DNA from: an uncultured beta proteobacterium
Lineage (GTDB): Bacteria; Pseudomonadota; Gammaproteobacteria; Burkholderiales; Burkholderiaceae_C
Reading direction: 5' to 3'
DNA: 35,063 nt
Assembly: GCA_903822435.1 (NCBI GenBank)
Contig: CAIJPE010000147.1
Span: 1 to 35,063, forward strand
Shown: positions 7,480 to 14,190 of the stretch, in pieces
How the letters are laid out: every line of letters starts with the position of its first letter
Numbering within the stretch: position 1 is the stretch's first letter
Translations under genes and position numbers: made by a program
Notes under the pieces: model-generated
What the model was told of the DNA's origin: nothing
What the model saw: only the letters and a program-made list of their open reading frames with translations
The model's database searches: none

Positions 7480-8682
7480 ATGCAGGACCCCGAGAGCACC
7501 GATGGCCTGTTCCCGGCCGCCGGCTTCGAGCCCACGATGGCGGCGGCGCGCGCGCGCCTGGCCGCCGTGCGGCCTGCGGCCTACGCGCGCACCCGCAACC
7601 ACCTGGAAGGCGCGGTCACGCGGCTGTCGCCCTACATCACGCACGGCTTCCTGAGCCTGCCCGACGTGCTGCAAGCGGTGCTGGCGCGCGGCCCGCTGGA
7701 AGTCCGGCACAGGTTCGTATTCGAGCTGGCCTGGCGCGAGTACTTCGCGCATGTCCACGCGCACGTGGGCGACGGCATCTTCAAGTCGATGCACACCGGG
7801 GTGCTGCCGGACGAGGCCTACGCCCAGCGATGGCCCGACGACCTGCGGCAAGGCTGCACGGGCGTGCCAGCCATAGACCGGGCGGTGCGAGAGCTCTACG
7901 CCACGGGTTGGCTGCACAACCATGCCCGCATGTGGCTGGCCTCGTATGCGGTGCACCTGCGCAAAGTGCATTGGCGCGTGGGTGCCGACTGGATGTTCGC
8001 CCACCTGCTGGACGGCGACCTGGCGAGCAACCACCTGAGCTGGCAATGGGTGGCCGGCACCGCCAGCCACAAGCCCTATCTCTTCAATGCCGACAACGTT
8101 GCGCGTCACGCACCAGCGCCGTGGCACAGCGCGGGCACCGTGATCGACCAGTCCTACGAGGCGCTGGACCGCATCGCGCGCACGCCGCAGGCCGTGGCCG
8201 GGGGCCGCGGCCCGTCCTGCGCAGAACCGGCGTTGCTGCCCGCGCCACCCGGCCCGGGGTGGCACCCCATCGACGGCCCTGCCCTGCGCGGACATCGCGT
8301 GGAGCTGGTGCATGCCTGGGCGCTGGGCGAGCGGCCTGCGCCGCCGGCCGGCGTGATTCGGGTGGGGGTATGGGCCAAGCCGGGCCCGGCCGGCCTGCCG
8401 TGGGGCGCCACGCGATGGGACTTCGTGATGCCGCGCATGCAATCGATGTGCGACCTGATGTGGGCCGGCACGGCCGACGAACTCGCGCAGGCCCTGGGCC
8501 ATGCCGACGCGTTGCAAGGCATATCGAATCCACATTTGCCGGCGCAATGGGCCCAATGGCCATTGCAAGCCGCTGCCGGTTTGTTGCCATTGCAGGCGCT
8601 GCGCTGCAACTCGTTTTCCCAGTTCTGGGCACGGGCCACCAAGGGGCTGAGTCAGGCCACCGAATTACTGCACGCTCGTTGA
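7480..8682 (+). CDS. NewPHL-type photolyase: N-terminal FAD domain, no antenna domain
   Basis: A 400-residue protein that starts almost directly with the FAD domain (LSPYITHGFLS near 49-59) and has no N-terminal alpha/beta antenna lobe. The FAD core is intact: ELAWREYF near 82, ATGWLHNHARMW near 141 and DGDLASNHLSWQW at 178-190, keeping Asn184, Trp188 and Trp190 at the canonical positions. About 150 further residues form a separate C-terminal domain (conserved-looking WGATRWDFV region near 308). This inverted layout matches the NewPHL family, described as bacterial photolyases acting on cyclobutane dimers in single-stranded DNA. The longer upstream open frame is rejected because it runs inside the preceding gene; ATG 7480 lies 4 bases after that stop. 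It is the last gene of the photolyase run. Confidence 0.88.
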   Translation: MQDPESTDGLFPAAGFEPTMAAARARLAAVRPAAYARTRNHLEGAVTRLSPYITHGFLSLPDVLQAVLARGPLEVRHRFVFELAWREYFAHVHAHVGDGIFKSMHTGVLPDEAYAQRWPDDLRQGCTGVPAIDRAVRELYATGWLHNHARMWLASYAVHLRKVHWRVGADWMFAHLLDGDLASNHLSWQWVAGTASHKPYLFNADNVARHAPAPWHSAGTVIDQSYEALDRIARTPQAVAGGRGPSCAEPALLPAPPGPGWHPIDGPALRGHRVELVHAWALGERPAPPAGVIRVGVWAKPGPAGLPWGATRWDFVMPRMQSMCDLMWAGTADELAQALGHADALQGISNPHLPAQWAQWPLQAAAGLLPLQALRCNSFSQFWARATKGLSQATELLHAR

Positions 8683-8717
8683 ATCGGCATCCCGATGCAC
8701 CGCAACTGGCAACGCGG

Positions 8718-8746
8718 TGAAACAGCGGTAGTAATTGCGCGATAAT
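8718..8746 (+). promoter_or_regulatory. Possible sigma-70 promoter for the H-NS gene
   Basis: GATAAT at 8741-8746 matches the -10 consensus at five of six positions. A weak -35-like TGAAAC lies at 8718-8723, 17 bases upstream. The 227-base gap (8683-8909) is clearly less GC-rich than its surroundings, as expected of a promoter region, and leaves a long leader of about 155 bases before the ATG at 8910. No other gene is seen in the gap. Confidence 0.35.
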
Positions 8747-8828
8747 CCGGCCGTGTTTCTCGCATTCGATGGTTCAATCCCGGCGTGTAATCTGCCGATT
8801 CTTCCCTCGGCTTTTTGAAACCATTCCC

Positions 8829-8842
8829 CGACCTCGCGGTCG
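8829..8842 (+). other. Small hairpin in the H-NS leader
   Basis: CGACC at 8829-8833 and GGTCG at 8838-8842 can pair around the loop TCGC, and the sequence just after it is TTTGTT. It resembles a short attenuator or weak terminator inside the leader of the H-NS gene. With a 5-bp stem it may be chance in GC-rich DNA. Confidence 0.2.
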
Positions 8843-8909
8843 TTTGTTCCGCCCAATCTGGGCTTCAAGCCTCAACGCCCGGCACGGGGCGCTTTCTCCG
8901 AGACATCCC

Positions 8910-9257
8910 ATGACCAAGACCTACGCCCAGCTCGTCAAGCAGATCGAAGCCCTTCAGCAAGATGCAGAGAAGGTACGCCGCAAGGAAGTCGATGGCGTCG
9001 TGAGCCGCATCCGCGAGGCCATCGAGGTGTATTCGCTGACCGCTGAAGACCTGGGCTTTGGCGCCAAGGCCAAGAAGGGCGCCAAGGCGGCCGCACCGGC
9101 GGCCAAGCGCCGCCCGCGCAAGGCCGCCAAGAGTGCAACCGTCGTCAAGTTCCGCAACGAGACCGGCGGCACCTGGGGCGGCCGCGGCAAGCGCCCGCAG
9201 TGGCTGCGCGACGCACTGGCCGGCGGCAAGACGCTGGCCGACTTCGCCGTCAAGTAA
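8910..9257 (+). CDS. H-NS family nucleoid protein
   Basis: A 115-residue H-NS family histone-like protein of the betaproteobacterial type. Residues 1-45 form the coiled-coil oligomerisation segment, 51-76 a Lys/Ala/Pro/Arg-rich linker (AKKGAK, KRRPRKAAK), and 86-112 the DNA-binding core GGTWGGRGKRPQWLRDAL. Such proteins bind AT-rich DNA and silence genes, especially horizontally acquired ones. The ATG at 8910 is chosen because MTKTYAQLVKQIEAL is the usual start of this family; an in-frame codon at 8769 would add a non-homologous tail. It is preceded by a long, less GC-rich leader and followed by the transporter gene after 100 bases. It appears to be a monocistronic regulator gene, not part of the photolyase run. 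Confidence 0.9.
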   Translation: MTKTYAQLVKQIEALQQDAEKVRRKEVDGVVSRIREAIEVYSLTAEDLGFGAKAKKGAKAAAPAAKRRPRKAAKSATVVKFRNETGGTWGGRGKRPQWLRDALAGGKTLADFAVK

Positions 9258-9260
9258 GTC

Positions 9261-9278
9261 CCGGCGGGCCCGCGCCGG
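9261..9278 (+). terminator. Possible terminator hairpin after the H-NS gene
   Basis: CCGGC at 9261-9265 can pair with GCCGG at 9274-9278, four bases after the H-NS stop codon. No run of T follows, so an intrinsic terminator is doubtful, although high-GC genomes often lack a strong U-tract. Confidence 0.2.
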
Positions 9279-9357
9279 CATGGGCGCGCAGGCCGATGAA
9301 CATGTCCAGCGACACGCGGTCAGGGCGGGGACCGCGCGGGCCACACTCCCATCCACG

Positions 9358-10347
9358 ATGCCCAACCGCGCCCTCTGGACCGGCACCCTGTACGCCTGCG
9401 CGGCCGGCCTGATGTGGGGGCTGGTCTTCGTCGCACCGCTGCTGCTGCCGCAATACCCGGCGGTGCTGCTGTCGATGGGCCGCTACGTGGCCTTCGGGCT
9501 CATCGCCCTGCCCCTGGCCTGGCTCGATCGCGTGCGGCTGCGCGAACTGCGGCGGGCCGACTGGCTGGAAGCGCTCAAGCTATCGGCCGTGGGCAACCTG
9601 CTGTATTACCTGTGCCTGTCAGCGGCCATCCAGCGGGCCGGCGGGCCGCTTCCGACCATGATCATCGGCACGCTGCCGGTGGTCATCGCGCTGGTGTCCA
9701 ACCGGCGCGACGCGCTGCGCGACGGCCGCATGCCCTGGCGCCGGCTGGCCCCTTCGCTGGTGCTCATCGCGGCGGGCATCGGCTGCGTCAACCAGGCCGA
9801 ATGGCAACAGCTTTCCCGGGCCGGTCCGGTCGACCTAGTGCGCTATGCCACGGGCGCGCTGCTGGCCATCGGGGCGGTGGCCTGCTGGACCTGGTACCCC
9901 ATCCGCAATGCCGACTGGCTGCGACACCACGCCGACCGCTCGCCCAGCACCTGGGCCACTGCGCAGGGCCTGGCCACGGGGCCCCTGGCGGCCATCGGCC
10001 TGGCGCTCTATGGCCTCTACCAGTCGGTAGAACCCGGGCCGGACCACACCGGCCTGCTGGGCCCCACGCCGCAGCTCTTTCTGGGCCTGATGCTGGCCAT
10101 CGGCCTGTTTGCCTCATGGCTGGGGACCCTGTGCTGGAACCAGGCCAGCCAGCGGCTGCCCACCAGCCTGGTGGGGCAGCTCATCGTGTTCGAGACGCTG
10201 TCGGCGCTGGCCTATGCCTTCGTGCTGCGCGGCCACCTGCCGCCGCTGCTCAGCCTGGCGGGCGTGGCGCTGCTGGTGACCGGCGTGCTGTGGGCCCTGC
10301 GCGAGCGGCCCGAGCAGCCGCCGGTGGCGGCCGCGCACCCGTCCTGA
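9358..10347 (+). CDS. EamA/DMT-superfamily membrane transporter
   Basis: A 329-residue integral membrane protein with about ten hydrophobic segments arranged as two EamA-like halves. The first half begins TGTLYACAAGLMWGLVFV; the second has the family-typical SQRLPTSLVGQLIVFETLSA near residue 262. DMT transporters export or import small metabolites; the substrate cannot be told from sequence. The ATG at 9358 is used because it opens directly into the first membrane segment; an upstream in-frame open stretch overlaps the H-NS gene and is spurious. It is convergent with the hydrolase gene on the other strand, the two stops being only 3 bases apart. Confidence 0.88.
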   Translation: MPNRALWTGTLYACAAGLMWGLVFVAPLLLPQYPAVLLSMGRYVAFGLIALPLAWLDRVRLRELRRADWLEALKLSAVGNLLYYLCLSAAIQRAGGPLPTMIIGTLPVVIALVSNRRDALRDGRMPWRRLAPSLVLIAAGIGCVNQAEWQQLSRAGPVDLVRYATGALLAIGAVACWTWYPIRNADWLRHHADRSPSTWATAQGLATGPLAAIGLALYGLYQSVEPGPDHTGLLGPTPQLFLGLMLAIGLFASWLGTLCWNQASQRLPTSLVGQLIVFETLSALAYAFVLRGHLPPLLSLAGVALLVTGVLWALRERPEQPPVAAAHPS

Positions 10348-10350
10348 CGC

Positions 10351-11115
10351 TCAGCCGTAGCGGTTGCTCAAGGTGGCAAGGCCGTCGATCGCCACTTCCA
10401 CCGTGGTGCCCGGCTTCATCGGCAGCACGCCCAGCGAGGTACCGCACAGGATCAGGTCGCCCGGCTCCAGCGTGATGTCCTGCGACAGCCGCCACACCAG
10501 CTCGGCCGGGCTGAAGAACATGTCCGACAGGGCATAGTTCTGCCGCTCGCGCCCGCCCACCAGGGTGCGCAGTTGCGCGACCGAGGGGTCGAAGTCGGTG
10601 TCGATCCAGGGCCCGAAGGCGCAGAAGCCGTCGAAGCTCTTGGCCCGCGTCCACTGCGGGAAGCTCGGGTCGCGCTGCAGCAGCTCGATGGCCGTGACGT
10701 CGTTGGCGCAGGTGTAGCCGAAGATGTGGGCCGCCGCGTCGTCGCGTGCCACGCGGCGCGCCTGCCGGCCGATGACCACGGCCAGCTCGCCCTCGTAGGC
10801 CACGCGCCCCACGCTCTCGGCCACCGCCGGGATGCCCTGGCCATGCCCGGTGGCACTGCCGGGCGACTTCAGGAAATAGAGCGGCTCGGCCGGGTGTGCC
10901 CAGCCGTTCTTGTCGGCCGCAGCGCGGAAGTTGTTCCACAGGCCGATGACCTTGCCGGGCGCGCACGGCGGCAGCCAGCCCAGGCCCTCGGCCAGCAAGG
11001 ACGGGCCGCTGGCCTGCGCCGCCCCGAACATCGACCCCGTGCAGGGCTGCACGCGATCACCTTCGACCCGCCCGAACACGGGCTGGCCGTCCTGCATCCA
11101 TCGAGCCCAGCGCAT
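10351..11115 (-). CDS. Fumarylacetoacetate-hydrolase family protein (glc operon end)
   Basis: About 254 residues with the FAH fold. Visible are GKVIGLWNNFRA, LYFLKSPGSATGHG, the metal-ligand segment YEGELAVVIG, the GYTCANDVTA block and LEPGDLILCGTSLGV at the end. The family includes 2-hydroxyhepta-2,4-diene-1,7-dioate isomerases and acylpyruvate hydrolases acting on 2-oxo acids. The frame opens with two adjacent ATGs (11118 and 11115). AAGGAGG lies only 1 base before the first and 4 before the second, which favours 11115. The glcF stop overlaps the first ATG, so translation is probably coupled. As the last gene of the glycolate-oxidase run it may act on a glyoxylate- or pyruvate-derived compound, which is inference only. 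Confidence 0.85.
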   Translation of the reverse strand: MRWARWMQDGQPVFGRVEGDRVQPCTGSMFGAAQASGPSLLAEGLGWLPPCAPGKVIGLWNNFRAAADKNGWAHPAEPLYFLKSPGSATGHGQGIPAVAESVGRVAYEGELAVVIGRQARRVARDDAAAHIFGYTCANDVTAIELLQRDPSFPQWTRAKSFDGFCAFGPWIDTDFDPSVAQLRTLVGGRERQNYALSDMFFSPAELVWRLSQDITLEPGDLILCGTSLGVLPMKPGTTVEVAIDGLATLSNRYG

Positions 11116-12401
11116 CATGCCTCCTTGTAGGCGCCGTCGGCACCCGACAACGCGTCGTCCAGGACCTCGACCCAATGCCGCACCGGCAACGCGGTGCCGC
11201 TCTGCAGGTGCTGGATGCAGCCCACGTTGGCGCTGACGATGGCCTGCGGCGCCAACGGCGCGAGGTGGCTGAGCTTTCGGTCGCGCAGCTGCTTGGACAG
11301 CACCGGCTGCAGCACGCTGTAGGTGCCCGCGGACCCGCAGCACAGGTTGCTTTCGACCGCGGCGAGGTCCACGGTGAAGCCCAGCGCGCGCAGGTGCGTC
11401 TCGACCCCGCCGCGCAGCTGCTGGCCGTGCTGCAGCGTGCAGGGCGGATGGAAGGCCAGGCGCGGCCAGGCGGCCTTGCGTGCCCTGCTGCGGGCCATCA
11501 GGGGCTCCAGCGCCAGGGTGATCTCGGGCAACAGCTCGCTCAGGTCCTTGGTGAGCTCGCTGACGCGGCGGGCCTTCTCGGCGTAGTTCGGGTCGCGGGC
11601 CAGGGCATGGCCGTATTCCTTGACGGTCACGCCGCAGCCCGAGGCGTTCATCACGATGGCCTCGACCTTGCCGTCGGAGGTCAGCCCGTCGACCAGCGGC
11701 CACCAGGCGTCGATGTTGCGGCGCATGTCGTCCAGTCCGCCCTCACCGTCGCCCAGGTGGCTGCGGATGGCGCCGCAGCAGCCCGCCCCATCGGCCACCA
11801 GGGTCTGGATGCCCGCGGCGTCCAGCACGCGCGCCGTGGCGGAGTTGACGTTGGGCATCATGGCCGGCTGCACGCAGCCCAGCAGCATCAGCATCTTGCG
11901 CGGCCGGGTCTGGGTCGGCCAGCGGCTGGCGCGGGCGTCGGAACGGGGCGGCACCTTGGCCTTCAGCGATTCGGACAGCAGGGGCCGCACCAGCTGGCCT
12001 AGCTTCATCGCCGGGCCGAAGGCCGGCGACGTGAGGCCTTCCCTGAGCAGCCAGCGCAGCGATGTCTCGGCCGCGGGCCGGGGCACGCGCTCGTCCACCA
12101 GCTTGCGCCCGATCTCCACCAGGTTGCCGTACTGCACGCCGCTGGGGCAGGTGGTCTCGCAATTGCGGCAGGTCAGGCAGCGGTCCAGGTGCTCCTGCGT
12201 CTTGCGCGTGACGGGGGCGCCCTCCAGCACCTGCTTGATCAGGTAGATGCGGCCCCGTGGGCCGTCCAGCTCATCGCCCAGCAGCTGGTAGGTCGGGCAG
12301 GTGGCCGTGCAGAAGCCGCAGTGCACGCACTTGCGCAGGATGGCTTCGGCATCCGTGCCTTCGGGTGTGCCCTTGAATTCGGGCGCCAGGTTGGTTTGCA
12401 T
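11115..12401 (-). CDS. glcF: Glycolate oxidase iron-sulfur subunit GlcF
   Basis: A 428-residue protein with two 4Fe-4S clusters near the N-terminus: Cys25, 28, 31, 35 (CVHCGFCTATCP) and Cys75, 78, 81, 85 (CLTCRNCETTCP). Two cysteine-rich CCG domains follow (GAGCCGAIRSHLG and NLCCGSAGTY). This is the layout of GlcF, which passes electrons from the GlcD/GlcE flavoproteins to the quinone pool during oxidation of glycolate to glyoxylate. The ATG at 12401 overlaps the stop of the preceding methyltransferase gene (ATGA), and its own stop overlaps the hydrolase start. Length is within a few per cent of the usual 400-430 residues. It sits in the expected operon but is separated from glcE by the methyltransferase. 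Confidence 0.95.
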   Translation of the reverse strand: MQTNLAPEFKGTPEGTDAEAILRKCVHCGFCTATCPTYQLLGDELDGPRGRIYLIKQVLEGAPVTRKTQEHLDRCLTCRNCETTCPSGVQYGNLVEIGRKLVDERVPRPAAETSLRWLLREGLTSPAFGPAMKLGQLVRPLLSESLKAKVPPRSDARASRWPTQTRPRKMLMLLGCVQPAMMPNVNSATARVLDAAGIQTLVADGAGCCGAIRSHLGDGEGGLDDMRRNIDAWWPLVDGLTSDGKVEAIVMNASGCGVTVKEYGHALARDPNYAEKARRVSELTKDLSELLPEITLALEPLMARSRARKAAWPRLAFHPPCTLQHGQQLRGGVETHLRALGFTVDLAAVESNLCCGSAGTYSVLQPVLSKQLRDRKLSHLAPLAPQAIVSANVGCIQHLQSGTALPVRHWVEVLDDALSGADGAYKEA

Positions 12402-13066
12402 CAGGCCAGGGTGTAGGTCAGGACCCAGTAGTGCGGGTGGGCGATCCACTCGGGCTCGCGGGCGCGGCCGCAGGCGGCCAGGAAGGCAAACGCCGCCTCG
12501 CGGGTGGGGAAGTTCTTCAGCACCTCGTGCACGCTGCCGTCGTCGAGCGCGCGGTCCTGGTAGGTATTGCCGGCCTCGTCGGTGCGCGTGAGCGGCGTGC
12601 TGCTGCCGTGGACGTACGCGTTGTCCAGCATCACCACCCGGGCGCCGGGCACCAGGTGCGCATGCAGGGCGTCCAGCCAGCCCGGCAGGCGCTGCAGCGG
12701 CACGTGGCTCCACCAGCAGCCCGCAAAGGCGCCGTCGAAGGTCTGCGGCCCGACCTGGGCGAAGCTGTAGGCATCCATGGTGGCCAACTGCACGCAGGGC
12801 GGCAGGGCCTTGGCGCGGGCCACGGCCAGGGTCTCCGGGCTCAGGTCGGTGGCCAGCCAGGCCCGCGCATCGCGCGCCCCGTGCGGGGTCCACCAGCCGG
12901 TGCCGCAGGCCACCTCCAACACAGATCGGCCGACAAACACGCCCGGCAGCCAGGCCTCGATGGCGCGCAGGTCGGCCTGCCGCTCGGGCTTGAGGTACAC
13001 CCGCTCGTAGCTGGGCGCACGTTCCACGTAATAGCGCTGCATGCCCTGCACGACGTCATCGGCCAT
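12401..13066 (-). CDS. Class I SAM-dependent methyltransferase inserted between glcE and glcF
   Basis: A 221-residue protein with a Rossmann-like methyltransferase fold. The SAM-binding glycine motif is VLEVACGTGWW (near residues 49-59), the acidic second-strand motif is LATDLSPE, and DGAFAGCWWSHVP is the post-motif II region. It begins with a helical YYVERAPSYERVYL segment. The substrate cannot be identified. It starts 2 bases after the glcE stop and its stop shares bases with the glcF start, so it is embedded in the glc transcription unit, yet canonical glcDEF operons have no methyltransferase at this place. A role in modifying an operon product or a quinone-like acceptor is speculation. 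The SAM fold itself is well supported. Confidence 0.88.
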   Translation of the reverse strand: MADDVVQGMQRYYVERAPSYERVYLKPERQADLRAIEAWLPGVFVGRSVLEVACGTGWWTPHGARDARAWLATDLSPETLAVARAKALPPCVQLATMDAYSFAQVGPQTFDGAFAGCWWSHVPLQRLPGWLDALHAHLVPGARVVMLDNAYVHGSSTPLTRTDEAGNTYQDRALDDGSVHEVLKNFPTREAAFAFLAACGRAREPEWIAHPHYWVLTYTLA

Positions 13067-13068
13067 GG

Positions 13069-14190
13069 TCAGATCCCGGCGACCAGCCGGCCGCGGTTGA
13101 AAAGGCCATCGGGGTCGAAGGCACGCTTGAGTTCACGGTGGATGCGATCCAGCGGCGGCTGCAAGGGCGCGAAGGCGCCGACCGCCTTGTCGGTGGCGCG
13201 GAACAGCACGGCGTGTCCGCCGGCGGCAGCGGCGGCCTCGCGCAGCACGGCGGCCGGTGCGGTGGTGCACAGCCAGCGCTGCGCACCGCCCCATTCCACC
13301 AGCTGTTCGCCCGAGAGCTTCAGCGGCGGCGTGGTGGCTGGCACGGACAGGCGCCACAAGCCGGCGCCGCTGGCCACGGCCTTGCCGGCGCCCTGGAAGA
13401 ACTCGTCGGTGTGGTCGCGCAGGCCGCTCCAGAAGCCCGCCGCCAGCGCGGGCTCCACCACCTCGCCACCGATGGCCTGCGCGGCGGCACGCACCGCGGC
13501 GGCGGCACCGGACAGGCGCAGCACGAGCGTGCCGTCCCACCAGGCGCTGGCGTTCAGGGGCAACGGCTGGCCGCCCCAGTCGCCCAGGCGCTGGATGGCC
13601 TGGGCCTGGTCGGCCTCCAGGCGCAGCGTGAGCGTGGCCGGCGCCACCGGCAACACCTTCAGCGACACTTCGCAGATCACCCCCAGGATGCCCATGGAGC
13701 CCGCCAGCACGCGCGAGACGTCGTAGCCGGCGACGTTCTTGATCACCTGCCCGCCGAAACTCAGCACCTCGGCCTGCCCGTTGAGCAGTGTGGCGCCGAG
13801 CACGTAGTCGCGCACGCCGCCCGCGGTTGCGCGCGCAGGGCCCGACAGGCCGGCGGCCACCATGCCGCCCACGGTGCCGTGCCCTGCAAGGCTTGCGCCG
13901 GGCTGGGCCGGTGCAAAGCGCGGCGGTTCGAAGGGCAGGCACTGCCCCTGTTCGGCCAGCGCGGCCTCCAGTTCGGCCAGGGGCGTCCCGGCTCGTGCCG
14001 TGACCACCAGCTCGCTGGGTTCGTAGCTGCTGATGCCGCGCAGCGGGCCTGCTTCCAGCGGCTCGCCTACCAGCGGGCCGCCATAGAAGTCCTTGGTGCC
14101 GCCACCACGGATGTTCAGCGCCGCCTTGTCGGCGCGGGCCGCCTGCACCTGCTCGACCAGACGCTGCAGCGCGGGGTCCTGCGCGGTCAT
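13069..14190 (-). CDS. glcE: Glycolate oxidase FAD-binding subunit GlcE
   Basis: A 373-residue flavoprotein subunit, related to GlcD but shorter. The PCMH-type FAD-binding segment includes LNIRGGGTKDFYG (near residue 28), SYEPSELVVTARAGTPLAEL, then GTVGGMVAAGLSGP and GGQVIKNVAGYDVSRVLAGS. The C-terminal helix ends LFNRGRLVAGI. GlcE pairs with GlcD and GlcF in the membrane-associated glycolate dehydrogenase. Its ATG at 14190 overlaps the glcD stop (ATGA), so translation of the two is coupled; a longer open frame upstream is within glcD and rejected. The usual glcD-glcE order is kept, followed here by the methyltransferase. Confidence 0.94.
   Translation of the reverse strand: MTAQDPALQRLVEQVQAARADKAALNIRGGGTKDFYGGPLVGEPLEAGPLRGISSYEPSELVVTARAGTPLAELEAALAEQGQCLPFEPPRFAPAQPGASLAGHGTVGGMVAAGLSGPARATAGGVRDYVLGATLLNGQAEVLSFGGQVIKNVAGYDVSRVLAGSMGILGVICEVSLKVLPVAPATLTLRLEADQAQAIQRLGDWGGQPLPLNASAWWDGTLVLRLSGAAAAVRAAAQAIGGEVVEPALAAGFWSGLRDHTDEFFQGAGKAVASGAGLWRLSVPATTPPLKLSGEQLVEWGGAQRWLCTTAPAAVLREAAAAAGGHAVLFRATDKAVGAFAPLQPPLDRIHRELKRAFDPDGLFNRGRLVAGI

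Noticed and set aside
9058..9357. N-terminal extension of the EamA transporter from 9058
   Set aside because: It overlaps the H-NS gene in another frame and is Arg/Pro-rich; the first membrane segment follows ATG 9358.
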